This document shows, piece after piece, positions 47,040-55,984 of a DNA stretch of 64,000 nucleotides (positions are counted from its first letter, which is position 1; each line of letters begins with the position of its first letter). A program made the position numbers and the translations under genes. The notes beneath the pieces are model-generated. The model searched no databases and was not told where the DNA came from. It was given only the letters and a program-made list of their open reading frames with translations. The DNA comes from a virus, in the IMG/VR virus record IMGVR_UViG_3300033144_005525, positions 63,402-127,401 of that record, one strand, 5' to 3'.

Positions 47040-47555
47040 TCACCAACCTCCATAAAATCCATTGGTCCACAAATATTCTGAGTGTACTCCACCTCCCCAG
47101 GCCTGCTCGATGTTGATGGCTACCTTGAGACGTAGCTTCTTCGATTCGTAGTCATTCCGGAACAGCTGGATCCAGGCATGGTACAGCGGTGTCTTGTCGC
47201 TGATCCCTACCTGAATACCACCATCGGAGAAGGTGAGATGGTTACGAGTCATCAGCAAGCCCGCGGACTCGAGCAAGTTGATGACCGTGCCTCGAAGCAA
47301 GAGACGCCTCGAGGGGAAGTTGGTGATGCCTACCGGACCGATGAGGGGAGGAGTCGTGTTCCAGTCATCGATACAATCAGCAATCGCCCAGAGTACGAGT
47401 CTGGGCGAATGCTCGACGCCTTGGATCAGACGGTTTAGCTCGGCGTGGTCCCTCATGAACTCACGGACGAGACCTGCCATCTGCTCGAACGCTAACTGCT
47501 CAGCCGGTCGGAACCCTCCAAAGATATCGGAGCTGGTGCCTACAGTTGTTGACAC
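47040..47555 (-). CDS. Head-tail joining/structural protein
   Basis: 171 residues. Helical N-terminal half (AFEQMAGLVREFMRDHAEL), then beta-containing part, ending in EYLWTNGFYGGW. Its size and its place between the capsid and neck genes suggest a head completion or connector protein. The C-terminal end is the presumed target copy of the HNH insertion. Confidence 0.5.
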   Translation of the reverse strand: MSTTVGTSSDIFGGFRPAEQLAFEQMAGLVREFMRDHAELNRLIQGVEHSPRLVLWAIADCIDDWNTTPPLIGPVGITNFPSRRLLLRGTVINLLESAGLLMTRNHLTFSDGGIQVGISDKTPLYHAWIQLFRNDYESKKLRLKVAINIEQAWGGGVHSEYLWTNGFYGGW

Positions 47556-47558
47556 TGG

Positions 47559-48020
47559 CTACCTCCGCTTCTTTTTTCGTCCTTTGGAATCTTCCTTGGT
47601 GTCGATCTCGACCACGTCCTTCGGCACAGACACCGTATCGGAGAAGCCCAAAGACACGACCTGCTTCGGCTGCTTGGAGACGACAGGGGCAGGAGTGGTT
47701 CCGATACCCAGTTCCCTCATGGCAGCCTCTTTGGCAGCGGTCTTCGCTCGAGCTGTCTTGAGGTTGGCCTGGATGTCTTCTGCAGAGAGAGTGACTCTGC
47801 CGCGCCGACGCTCCTTGTAGTCCTGGTACCAGGTGGGAACTTTGCCGATGGAGATGTATCCAGCCTCCTCGAGCTTGCGCATCTTGGCGTCGACGTACCT
47901 GGCGTCCACACGAAGACTCAGCCCTGGCCGGAGCTCCTTGTTGAAGATACGGACTCCAGAAGGTCGGAACTTCTCCTCATCCTTCGGGACATCCGTAATG
48001 TTGGTGATCAGAACGATCAT
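47559..48020 (-). CDS. Late protein with basic C-terminus
   Basis: 153 residues from ATG 48020. N-terminal beta/alpha part (IVLITNITDVPKDEEKFRPS), a helical middle and a basic tail (KEDSKGRKKKRR). Probably structural; role unknown. Its basic tail is shared in style with the next protein. Confidence 0.5.
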   Translation of the reverse strand: MIVLITNITDVPKDEEKFRPSGVRIFNKELRPGLSLRVDARYVDAKMRKLEEAGYISIGKVPTWYQDYKERRRGRVTLSAEDIQANLKTARAKTAAKEAAMRELGIGTTPAPVVSKQPKQVVSLGFSDTVSVPKDVVEIDTKEDSKGRKKKRR

Positions 48021-48030
48021 GAGGGGCCCC

Positions 48031-48435
48031 CTATCTTTTCCCTCTTTTGGACTTCTTCCCCTTCGGTCGCTCGACCTGGGTAACATCCTCAGAGGGCTGG
48101 AACTCCGGAACTGGTTCCGGTAGCGGAGGTGGCTCTGGTGTGGTCTCTGGCTCCTCGGGAGCCTCCACAGGTGCCTCCGGCGTCGGGGCGACCGGAGCCG
48201 TAGATTCTTGTTTGGGTGCTTGAGAGCCGGACCGCTTAGCTGTCAGGACTCCCTGCTTCACACAGAGATCGATGCGGACCTTGTTGGTCGCATAGGATTC
48301 ATCACTGATGGTGAGCTTCTGTCGCAGCCGGATCCGGACACCCGCAATTGTGGGCTCCATCTCCATACGAGGCGCCACACGACGCTTCATGGCGTGCGTT
48401 GGGTTTAACGCTACGTTTTCCAGTTCCCAAGGCAT
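48031..48435 (-). CDS. Late protein with Pro/Glu-rich linker and basic tail
   Basis: 134 residues. A folded N-terminal 70 residues, then a Pro/Glu linker (APEEPETTPEPPPLPEP) and a basic end (KGKKSKRGKR). First gene after the capsid-protein terminator. Function unknown. Confidence 0.5.
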   Translation of the reverse strand: MPWELENVALNPTHAMKRRVAPRMEMEPTIAGVRIRLRQKLTISDESYATNKVRIDLCVKQGVLTAKRSGSQAPKQESTAPVAPTPEAPVEAPEEPETTPEPPPLPEPVPEFQPSEDVTQVERPKGKKSKRGKR

Positions 48436-48466
48436 CCGAACCTCCAGTACGACGAAGAAAGCATGG

Positions 48467-48494
48467 AAGAAAACCCGGGGCCCGTGAGGGCCCC
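48467..48494 (-). terminator. Terminator after the capsid gene
   Basis: On the minus strand GGGGCCC-TCAC-GGGCCCC is followed by GGGTTTTC. It would partly end transcripts after the highly expressed capsid gene. Confidence 0.7.
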
Positions 48495-48513
48495 AGGCAT
48501 TCAGTTTCGACGA

Positions 48514-49635
48514 CTAGAACTGCGAGACGTCCGGGAACTTCAGCCCGTCGTCCACACGGTTGTTCACCGCTCCGAGCTCATCCTCTGCCACCGGCAGCTT
48601 GGCTGCGAAGCCCGTGTCCGTTGCGGTCGGGGTGACCGAACCGGCGTAGAGCTCCAGCTTCCGCACCGAGGCCACGTTGATGATCGAAATGGCGATGTCC
48701 ATCCAGGACTGCCACGTGATCATGTTGGCGACTTTGTCGATGTAGAACTTGGTGTTGTTGAGGATGTAGTTCTTGCCCAGGAACTCCGGGGCCGTGAAGA
48801 CGTAGACATTTCCCGTGCGGAGGATGTCGGTCTTGATGGTCCGGATGAGCTTGCGGCCGAGGAGGACGTTGTACTTGTAGCCGTCGACCATCGTCTCCGA
48901 CTGCATCTTGTCACCCATGTCCTGGAGGGTCCAAGACAGGATGTCGTCGTAGTCTGGCTCGGTCATGAGGAACCGCTCCGAGCGCAGACGGTTGCCGTCT
49001 AGCAGCTTGAAGAGGTTGACCAGGTCCGGCCGCAGGATCGGCTGCACCGTGAAGGTGATGCCACCCAGAGTGAGGGCACCGGTGCCCTTGATGACTGCCG
49101 ACTGCACGACTCCGCCACTGTTGACGTCGTCGGCCCGGAGAGCCGTCGCTGAGCCACCGTTGGCTTCGGTCTGGAGACCCTGACACGCCGACTCGATGTG
49201 GCGTGTGAACTCACGGTCCTTGATCTCCTGCAGATCCTTCACCGAGTTGTCCTCGATGATCTTGGTGATCGGCATCTCGTAGGCGAGGAGCTCCTGCTCC
49301 GTCTTCTCGAACTTCTCCGAGCTGACGGTGTAGAAAGGCACCTCTGCCCTCGGGGCACGGATGAACCGAGCCGTCGGCTGACCACGGAAGGTCAGGGTCA
49401 TCGCACGAGACTGGGGCTCGATGTCGACGATCTTGACCAGGGTGTCGTGGTTCACCGACCGCTGGCAGTCGGCCCGGGTGACCGGGTCGGGCGGGATGAT
49501 CTTGTCCACGTAGCAGACCTCACGGAGGCGGTCACGGATGTAGACGCTGCCCAGGGCAGCGACCTTCTCCTTGCCTTCGGAGGTGTCGAGGTTTTGCGCG
49601 AACATGTCGTTGAGAACTCGTGCCGGAACGCTCAT
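48514..49635 (-). CDS. Major capsid protein
   Basis: 373 residues, HK97-like by size, position after protease and decoration genes, and composition. It has an N-terminal helix with RDRLREVCYVDKIIPPDPV, typical of capsid proteins of several large myoviruses; E-loop and spine-helix-like segments (LLAYEMPITKIIEDNSVKDL); and a beta-rich P-domain end. EKVAALG at about residue 22 could be the protease cleavage point. GGAAGCAACC precedes the ATG, and a strong terminator follows. Confidence 0.75.
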   Translation of the reverse strand: MSVPARVLNDMFAQNLDTSEGKEKVAALGSVYIRDRLREVCYVDKIIPPDPVTRADCQRSVNHDTLVKIVDIEPQSRAMTLTFRGQPTARFIRAPRAEVPFYTVSSEKFEKTEQELLAYEMPITKIIEDNSVKDLQEIKDREFTRHIESACQGLQTEANGGSATALRADDVNSGGVVQSAVIKGTGALTLGGITFTVQPILRPDLVNLFKLLDGNRLRSERFLMTEPDYDDILSWTLQDMGDKMQSETMVDGYKYNVLLGRKLIRTIKTDILRTGNVYVFTAPEFLGKNYILNNTKFYIDKVANMITWQSWMDIAISIINVASVRKLELYAGSVTPTATDTGFAAKLPVAEDELGAVNNRVDDGLKFPDVSQF

Positions 49636-49687
49636 GGTTGCTTCCTTTCTCTATCTCTTCTGTCAGGTTGCTAAATCAGCGCCCGAA

Positions 49688-50158
49688 CTAGATGGTGATC
49701 TGGAATCCACCGGTGTGGATGAAACGGACCTTGCCACCGCCCGGAAGGCGTGTGACCTGCCCAACCACGAAGTGCTGACCGGCGCCAGCAGCCTCGAGGA
49801 GACCCTGCTTGGTCAACGTGTCGATGGTGACATCGTCGACGACCAGGAAGTCACCGACGACGAGGCCAGTGAGATCTGCGATCGTGGTCTCTGCCTCATA
49901 GGTCCCACCGAACAGGACGATCGACTTCTCGATGGCCTGGGTGTCGTAGCGGCCTCGCTCGGCGAAGACCGGCCACGTGAGGGAAGCGGCTGCTCCGGAG
50001 CCACGGGCCAGCTGGTAGCTGGCGTTGAGACCCAACCACTCACCGTCGAGCAGCGGGTTGGCGTTGTTTGGGTTGAGCAGAGCAGGTACTGCGAGGGAGA
50101 AGTCCCGCCGGGCGACCGGCAGAAGCTCTGAAACCAAGTTGAAGTTCGGTGCGGACAT
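49688..50158 (-). CDS. Capsid decoration/cement protein
   Basis: 156 residues directly before the capsid gene. It is beta-rich (AETTIADLTGLVVGDFLVVD, TRLPGGGKVRFIHTGGFQI) and Ala/Gly-rich, as expected for head decoration proteins that stabilise HK97-fold capsids. The call rests on position and composition. Confidence 0.6.
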   Translation of the reverse strand: MSAPNFNLVSELLPVARRDFSLAVPALLNPNNANPLLDGEWLGLNASYQLARGSGAAASLTWPVFAERGRYDTQAIEKSIVLFGGTYEAETTIADLTGLVVGDFLVVDDVTIDTLTKQGLLEAAGAGQHFVVGQVTRLPGGGKVRFIHTGGFQITI

Positions 50159-50198
50159 TGCGTTATTCTCCTATCGAAGTCGTGTGGTCCGGGGTGAA

Positions 50199-50549
50199 TT
50201 ACCCGTCGAGGAGGCCCGAGGCGAATGCAGAAGCTGCATCCGATGGGTTCCCCACGTGGTCCGAGACCGCCGCCAGTTTGATCTGAGGCGCGGACATGTC
50301 TATGGCCTTCTCGACCACATCGAGATCGTCGTGTTCCAGGAGGGAAGCGACTTTCTCTGCATGAGTGGTGGTGGTGTCGAGTTGCTTCGCCTCCATGTTG
50401 GATGCGATCTTCTCGACTCGGGCTGTCCGCTCGTAAGCGGCAACCTTCTCCTTCAGGCCCTGATTCTCTTCGGACAGAGCTCGAAGAGCCGGCCCCACCT
50501 GAGCGATGGTGGCCGCCACTTGGTCACTGGCCAGTTTGGTCTTCGACAT
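50199..50549 (-). CDS. Coiled-coil, scaffold-like late protein
   Basis: 116 residues, mainly one long helix (ALRALSEENQGLKEKVAAYE). Several K-x-A motifs (KTKLASD, VEKIASN, AEKVASL). The helical form and position near the capsid gene suggest a scaffold or core component removed by the maturation protease. Confidence 0.55.
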   Translation of the reverse strand: MSKTKLASDQVAATIAQVGPALRALSEENQGLKEKVAAYERTARVEKIASNMEAKQLDTTTTHAEKVASLLEHDDLDVVEKAIDMSAPQIKLAAVSDHVGNPSDAASAFASGLLDG

Positions 50550-50596
50550 TTGTGCTCCTTCTTCCCGTCTGTCCTTGTGAGGTCCTGAAGAGGGCC

Positions 50597-52054
50597 TTAG
50601 TAGGCCCCACCGCCGCCCATGCCGCCCGGCATATCACCCATGGAGTTCTTCTCGGCCGCAGCCTTCAGCTTGCACACCTTGCAGGTGCCCTCGCCTCCGC
50701 ACTCACAGCCTTCCATGGCTACTTTGCCCGTCTGAGCGAACTGGTTGACAGTCTCTTGGGTGATGCGACCTTCAGCAGCTGCCTGCTTGATAATCGCGCT
50801 TGCACTTGCCTCTGCGATCTTCACCCCGGCCTGGCCGGCATTACGCAGTTGCTCTCGCAGTTTGGAATCCGTCGAAGGATTGAATGCCGGCTCGGTCAGG
50901 ACTTCCTTCATCTGCTTGCCCTGAGGCTTCTTGGCATCTGCCTTCGTGTAGTCGATGGCTGCCTGGTTGCCCTGCACGTGAGTGCGTTGTGGGTTCCCGT
51001 AGCCGGAGCCATCGGTAGCATTGCTGGGCACCTGCTCGGCCTGGTGGGCGTCCATCACACCATCACCGACCAGAGGGCCGCCGCCCTTGTCACCGCTGAT
51101 CTTCGCCTTCATGACGTCTTCACCGGCGAGCTTGCGTAGGATCTTGTCCCTGGCGATTTCGGCGGCTGTCTTTTCTTTGGAGCCTTCGCCTCCGGCAGTC
51201 TTGTTCTTCTTACCGCCACCCATGATGGCACTTGCACCTGCTGCACCACCTGCGACGCCGGCAGCGGGAACTCCGTAGCCGATGGCACGTGCAGTGTTGG
51301 GATTCATCCTGGTTGCAGCACCCTTTCCAGCTCGGGTGACTCCCTCGGTGACCTTGCGGCCCAATCCCTGGGCAGCGTCATCGACGAACCGAGCGGCGTT
51401 ACCGAGCATTCCTGCAGTCTTGGCACAGGCACACTTCTCGCCGGCCATCTTGCAGTTCCCGCACATGGCTTCCTTCTGAAGAACCTGGCTACCAGCCCTC
51501 TTCAGGAGATCGACCATGGCGGTCTTGCCGCCGGCATGGAACGGCCCGGCCGGTGGGTAGGTGGCTGTGGGAACTGATCCGGAGCCCTGCCCAGGAGCCG
51601 AATCCATGTCGTTCTTCATCTGGGTAGCTCCACCGGGGAGACCGGCGGTGCCTTCGGGAGTGGACGCCTGCGAAGCGGAGGCATCCTCACCCTTCGGGGA
51701 GTCCTTCTTGTACTTCTGGGTGCCCGGCATCGACGCCTGGACAGAGAGCTGCTCCGGAGTCGTGACTGCCGGGGGCATGTCCACACCAGCCATCTTGGCC
51801 ATGGCGTCACCGAGTACTCCACGGTTCGGGGTCTCGATACCGTCGATGTTGCCGGCGATGAAATCGCAAGCAGAAGCCAGCTTCTCGACGAAGGCAGGAT
51901 CGGTCCAGGACTGCTCCTCTTCCTGATCACCTTCATCGGTCTCTGGAGTCTCCGGCTTCTCGGGGAGATCTTGTTGACTGGCCAGCTTCTCGGTTGCCCG
52001 ATTCACTACGCCGGCGATCATCTCCTGAAGGGGAAGGTTGCTGATGGACGACAT
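50597..52054 (-). CDS. Large late protein with Cys clusters and many K-x-A motifs
   Basis: 485 residues. An acidic N-terminal region (TDEGDQEEEQSW), low-complexity linkers, a Cys cluster (CGNCKMAGEKCACAK, about 200-215), a glycine zipper (GVPAAGVAGGAAGASAIMGG), and a second Cys cluster near the C-terminus (CECGGEGTCKVC). About a dozen K-x-A motifs (VEKLASA, KEKTAAE, LRKLAGE). Probably a prohead core or internal virion protein; function unknown. Confidence 0.5.
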   Translation of the reverse strand: MSSISNLPLQEMIAGVVNRATEKLASQQDLPEKPETPETDEGDQEEEQSWTDPAFVEKLASACDFIAGNIDGIETPNRGVLGDAMAKMAGVDMPPAVTTPEQLSVQASMPGTQKYKKDSPKGEDASASQASTPEGTAGLPGGATQMKNDMDSAPGQGSGSVPTATYPPAGPFHAGGKTAMVDLLKRAGSQVLQKEAMCGNCKMAGEKCACAKTAGMLGNAARFVDDAAQGLGRKVTEGVTRAGKGAATRMNPNTARAIGYGVPAAGVAGGAAGASAIMGGGKKNKTAGGEGSKEKTAAEIARDKILRKLAGEDVMKAKISGDKGGGPLVGDGVMDAHQAEQVPSNATDGSGYGNPQRTHVQGNQAAIDYTKADAKKPQGKQMKEVLTEPAFNPSTDSKLREQLRNAGQAGVKIAEASASAIIKQAAAEGRITQETVNQFAQTGKVAMEGCECGGEGTCKVCKLKAAAEKNSMGDMPGGMGGGGAY

Positions 52055-52063
52055 TGATTCTCC

Positions 52064-52330
52064 TTAGCTCTTCACAACGGGTGGAGCCGACACTGGCTGC
52101 TGGCCGGCCATCGGGCTCGGCGTCGGGACAGAGTGGACCTTTGCGTAGGCAGACGGAGTCTTCGAGAGGACTCCACCCTTCTTCGGCTGTTTCGGACGAA
52201 TCATTCCCAGGCCTGTCGGAGGTGGAGGCGCCATGGTCTGCACCTGCCCGGCCATCGGAGTAGGCATGTTGGCTGTCTTGATCATAGACAGCTCATTTGA
52301 GAATGCTCGTATCTGGTTCACGTTGAACAT
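52064..52330 (-). CDS. Small late protein, Pro/Met-rich
   Basis: 88 residues, low complexity, with an N-terminal helix containing MIKTANMP and a Pro-rich remainder. Function unknown; part of the core-protein series. Confidence 0.5.
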   Translation of the reverse strand: MFNVNQIRAFSNELSMIKTANMPTPMAGQVQTMAPPPPTGLGMIRPKQPKKGGVLSKTPSAYAKVHSVPTPSPMAGQQPVSAPPVVKS

Positions 52331-52339
52331 TTCCGCTAG

Positions 52340-53101
52340 TTAACGTCGTCTACTACTGACCCTCGAGTACATGTCTCGAGCACCGTGGACATAGGCCCGT
52401 CCAAGCTGCTTACGCTCTTTTTTGCGGTGGCCTTTTACAGCACCCTTACCGGCTGTGAGGGCACCAGCACCGGCTGCTGCACGAACTCCAAGGGACCTCA
52501 GAGCTTCAGATCTGGTGGCCTTGTCCTTGATACCGGCAACTCCAAGGTTACCTGGTCGAGGTCCCGCACCTTCGAAGGTCACAGTCTTCTTACCGGGAAC
52601 GTGCTCAGTCACCTTGGATGTTGTGGGCTTCTTGCCAAAGAACTTAGCCAAGGTGCCTGGTTGTTTGGTGACAGTCGTTGTCTTGGGGACCAGCGTCGAG
52701 GTGGTCTGTTTGAGGTTTCCCTTGGCCCCACCCATGAATAGCTGGCCGACACGACGAGCTGCATCACCAGCAGTGCTGGCAATCTTCTGGAATTCATCGC
52801 TGAAGCCGCCTAGCTTGGCCATTTCATAGGAAGTGGGCATGTCAGATAGCTCCATTGCTTTTTTCTCTTTGGCGATCATCTTCGCCCCGATTTTCTTCGG
52901 GTCGGCACCACGTACCCAGGACTTCGTTCCGGTACTGTGCTTGGCTTTGGCGACTCTTTTTCCAAGAGTGGTCCCATACTTCTTGGGACTCTTGCCCATC
53001 GCATGTGACTGCTGAGTGGCGATCGCCCACGACGTGCTCTCTCCCATGTCCGGATTCTTTGCCCGGATGTGAGCTGCTCGGTCGTGTATCCACTTGGGCA
53101 T
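52340..53101 (-). CDS. Late protein with 'WIHDRAxHI' N-terminal domain
   Basis: 253 residues. PKWIHDRAAHIRAKNP then STSWAIATQQSHAMGKSPKKYG is a small helical module that I know from head-region proteins of other large phages. The rest is basic, with FSDEFQKIASTAG (compare FSDELTKIAEKK in the protein at 62524) and a basic Ala/Gly C-terminus. Probably a virion protein; role unknown. Confidence 0.55.
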   Translation of the reverse strand: MPKWIHDRAAHIRAKNPDMGESTSWAIATQQSHAMGKSPKKYGTTLGKRVAKAKHSTGTKSWVRGADPKKIGAKMIAKEKKAMELSDMPTSYEMAKLGGFSDEFQKIASTAGDAARRVGQLFMGGAKGNLKQTTSTLVPKTTTVTKQPGTLAKFFGKKPTTSKVTEHVPGKKTVTFEGAGPRPGNLGVAGIKDKATRSEALRSLGVRAAAGAGALTAGKGAVKGHRKKERKQLGRAYVHGARDMYSRVSSRRR

Positions 53102-53137
53102 TCATCTTGCTTGTTTACAGTCGTTTACAACTCGGTA

Positions 53138-53163
53138 GGTGGGGGCCCCGAAGAGCCCCCACC
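53138..53163 (-). terminator. Hairpin between late genes
   Basis: GGTGGGGGC / GCCCCCACC, nine perfect pairs, eight-base loop. No T-run on the minus strand, so attenuation or mRNA stabilisation is as likely as termination. Confidence 0.5.
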
Positions 53164-53176
53164 ATTCCGGGGCGCT

Positions 53177-53794
53177 CTACTTGATGTAGCCGTTCTCGTG
53201 TAGGAACTGGATCGCCATTTCCTGTGCACGGGATTCCGCCAACTTCTCGACGTACTGGGCTGCGTTCTGGGGGATCTCACCACCGGCAGCGGGATCGGCC
53301 TGAGCAGCCTGCTGCTCTTCCGGCGGAACGACGGTACCGCCGAGGGCGGCGATCGCCTGGGTGAGGGGACCCTGTGCCGTCTTCTCGGCTGGCGGGCACT
53401 CACATTTCGCCTTGTCGCACTTGTCGCACTTCTTCTCTTCGGCTGCTGCCGGAGGGAACGGTGGCGGTCCACCCTCAGAAGCGATCTTCGACAGCTCCTG
53501 GGTGTAGGAGTGAGCCATGACCCTACCGAGGAAGTCGGCCTCGGCGAATTTCGCCTGAGCTTCTTCTTCGCCTGCGGGAACCTGTGCTTCAGGAGCGGCC
53601 GTGCCAGGCTGAGCTTCGTTGTCAGAGACAACCTGCTGAGCGAGTGAGTCGAGCTGCTCTTCGTTGAGACCAGAGAGGTCGATCCCCTCCGACTCGGCGA
53701 GCTTCTCGAGCATCATGGCCTGGGCGGTCTTCTCGAGGTCATTTTCGGAACCAGCAGCGTTGGTGCCATAGACGTTTGCGAGCCATTCATCCAT
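53177..53794 (-). CDS. Acidic late protein, scaffold/core-like
   Basis: 205 residues, acidic and Ala/Glu/Gln-rich, with a Cys cluster (CDKCDKAKCECPP) and many K-x-A motifs (LEKTAQA, LEKLAES, LSKIASE, AEKTAQG, VEKLAES). It follows the maturation protease gene. The composition fits a scaffold or core protein to be digested by that protease. Confidence 0.55.
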   Translation of the reverse strand: MDEWLANVYGTNAAGSENDLEKTAQAMMLEKLAESEGIDLSGLNEEQLDSLAQQVVSDNEAQPGTAAPEAQVPAGEEEAQAKFAEADFLGRVMAHSYTQELSKIASEGGPPPFPPAAAEEKKCDKCDKAKCECPPAEKTAQGPLTQAIAALGGTVVPPEEQQAAQADPAAGGEIPQNAAQYVEKLAESRAQEMAIQFLHENGYIK

Positions 53795-53852
53795 CGTTTT
53801 TCTCCTTGGAGTAGAGCGCTACCGGAACCATCTTCGAGATGGGATTCCACCT

Positions 53853-55976
53853 CTAAGCAGCCGCTAGTACGCCCGATTGGGCCAGAGCCTCCGAATGGAA
53901 GTCCCTGTCTTCGTAGTGAGCCCCAACCAGGTATGCCAACGACTCGGGGCCCAAGACGTTGACACTAGCAGACTTCGTGATCCCGCCGGCGAAGGCCTGC
54001 ACCATGCTCTCACCCGCCGTAGCGAGCATGAGCTGGGGATCAGAAGCCATGGAACGTTCTACAACGCTGGCCTTCTTTACGAGAGAGCGTCGATAGCCAT
54101 TGTACAGCTCCGCCACCTTCTCCAAGAACTTGTCCCCACGAATCGGAGTGGGGGAACTCATACGAACATTCAACTGAGACACCAACGAAGCCCTCTTCTC
54201 CAGAGCGGGGGCTGCGATGGAACGACCGGGAGCAAACTGCATCAACGACGATTTCAATTCTGGATCCACCGAGGCTTCGTTGATTTCGATGGAGTCGTCA
54301 ATCTCTGTGGAGGGAGCAAAGACCTGATTACGGCCCTCGAGATCCTCTGCTAGAGCTTCCTCGCCGATCTTGGTGAGCACCATGTGCTGGAACTCTTGGG
54401 GCTTGAGAACGATCCCCAACATAGCTGCTGTCGAAGTGGAGACGTCGAACGCATGTTTCGACATCTGCTTGAGGACATTCTTTGGAAGAGTCCCCTCTGC
54501 TCTTTCCAACTTGGGCAACATAGCTTTCCGGAACGGTCCGGCTGGTATACTTTTTATAATCTCGCCAGCCTTCGAGTGGGAAGCGCTTTTTTCTCCGGGG
54601 GTTACCAAGAACGCCTCGGCCAGTTCGTCAAAGCTGCCACAGGAGTTGTCTGAGGCCTTCTTCGAGTGACCCTGCAGATACGAGGAGAAGGCCTGTGGAG
54701 TCATCTCCGTGGCTCCGCCAAACAGCTTGGCAGGGATATGTTTCAGGTACATAAGGGTCGCCGCCTTCTTCGACGAGAAACCCAGCATGACCTTGTCTTC
54801 GTCGTGCGTTCCGTCCTTCTTCAGCTGTCGGACGACGTAAACATCGGATCCTGCCTGCGGCTCTACGGCCAGGTAGATATCTACGGTCTCCCCGTCTTTG
54901 CCCAGGGTCTTGGGGATGTAACCGTAAGCGGCCTTCATCTCCCTCGACCACTTCTTGCCTTTGTCGTCCGTACCGGAACGTGTGTCGCCGGCGTCGACCT
55001 CGATCTTCAGAGTATGCCCATCGAAGGTGGTTTGGCGTTTAACTGCCTTACCAGCGGTCTTTTCGTAGATGGGGAAGCTCTCTGTGGCCACCTTCTGCAT
55101 GGCCCACTGATCCGCTAGATCCTGAGCTCTGAGCTCGGTGGGAGCAGAGAAGGCCTCCCCCACTTCTGCACTGGAGCGGGAAATTGAACAGAACTCCCCA
55201 AGACACTGCTGATTCTCCACACTGGCCAGCTTGGCAAGCATTTTGGCCGACTTGTCGGCGCCGATGAAGACGAAGCTGATGTCGAAGAACCTGGGGGTAT
55301 CGTTGCGGACAGCTACCTTGCGACCGTCCGGCAAGATCTTGTTCATCAGGAGCTTGGCGTCGTCGCAGTAGTCCTTGCGGGTCTTCGACTTGTGCCCACA
55401 TATCGTACATATGTCGTGGGGGACTTTGCAGCCCATCGACACATCCGGGAACTCCCCGTTGTCGATCCGGTTGATGACGTCTTCTGCCAGCCACTTCTTG
55501 CACAGAGCTCGGTCCAGATAGACCACAAGCTCGACGCGGTGCATCATGGGGTTCCACACCGCAATCTTCACCTCGCCGAAGGCCCTGCTCGGGTCCTTGT
55601 TGACGTGGTGCTTGTACGGGTAGGCGTTCATGAAGGAGGGAAAACCGTACTTCCAGGTTTTTCCCACCTTCTTCATCTCCTCCGGGGACATCTCATTCCA
55701 GTTGGGAGGAGAGTGAATCAGAGCGGCCTCAGGGAACAGGTCTCCGTTGACGTTGGATCCCCAGTACTCCCCGGCCCCCAAAGCGCTCACCAGGATGTAG
55801 ACGCCCTTGTCGGTAGGCTTCAGATCCTTGATGTAGCGTCGTACAGCTGGGTGCAGCTTTGAAGGCTTGGATGCAGCTGTCTTCTCAAGACCGTCCAAGA
55901 AGTCATGGCCCCAAAGGGGTTGGCAGAAGACATTCCCTTCGTCGTCCTGCCCTCTGAATTGGATCTGCTTGATCAC
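53853..55976 (-). CDS. Capsid maturation protease with inserted InPase-like domain
   Basis: 707 residues. The N-terminal protease (about 55-245) has the pattern of head maturation proteases: VYILVSALGAGEYWGSNVNG, YPYKHHVNKDP (catalytic His candidates 123/124), FPDVSMGCKVP (Ser180) and a CTICGH...C zinc-like site (190-204). Residues about 320-437 resemble the inorganic-pyrophosphatase-like (InPase) domain of phage polyvalent proteins: YGYIPKTLGKDGETVDIYL, VYVVRQ, DEDKVMLGF. The C-terminal 260 residues are helical with many K-x-A motifs and may be core/scaffold material. Confidence 0.75.
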   Translation of the reverse strand: MIKQIQFRGQDDEGNVFCQPLWGHDFLDGLEKTAASKPSKLHPAVRRYIKDLKPTDKGVYILVSALGAGEYWGSNVNGDLFPEAALIHSPPNWNEMSPEEMKKVGKTWKYGFPSFMNAYPYKHHVNKDPSRAFGEVKIAVWNPMMHRVELVVYLDRALCKKWLAEDVINRIDNGEFPDVSMGCKVPHDICTICGHKSKTRKDYCDDAKLLMNKILPDGRKVAVRNDTPRFFDISFVFIGADKSAKMLAKLASVENQQCLGEFCSISRSSAEVGEAFSAPTELRAQDLADQWAMQKVATESFPIYEKTAGKAVKRQTTFDGHTLKIEVDAGDTRSGTDDKGKKWSREMKAAYGYIPKTLGKDGETVDIYLAVEPQAGSDVYVVRQLKKDGTHDEDKVMLGFSSKKAATLMYLKHIPAKLFGGATEMTPQAFSSYLQGHSKKASDNSCGSFDELAEAFLVTPGEKSASHSKAGEIIKSIPAGPFRKAMLPKLERAEGTLPKNVLKQMSKHAFDVSTSTAAMLGIVLKPQEFQHMVLTKIGEEALAEDLEGRNQVFAPSTEIDDSIEINEASVDPELKSSLMQFAPGRSIAAPALEKRASLVSQLNVRMSSPTPIRGDKFLEKVAELYNGYRRSLVKKASVVERSMASDPQLMLATAGESMVQAFAGGITKSASVNVLGPESLAYLVGAHYEDRDFHSEALAQSGVLAAA

Positions 55977-55984
55977 AGAGAGTG

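Noticed and set aside
48463-49002. 179-codon plus-strand frame
   Set aside because: Antisense of the major capsid gene and spans its terminator hairpin.
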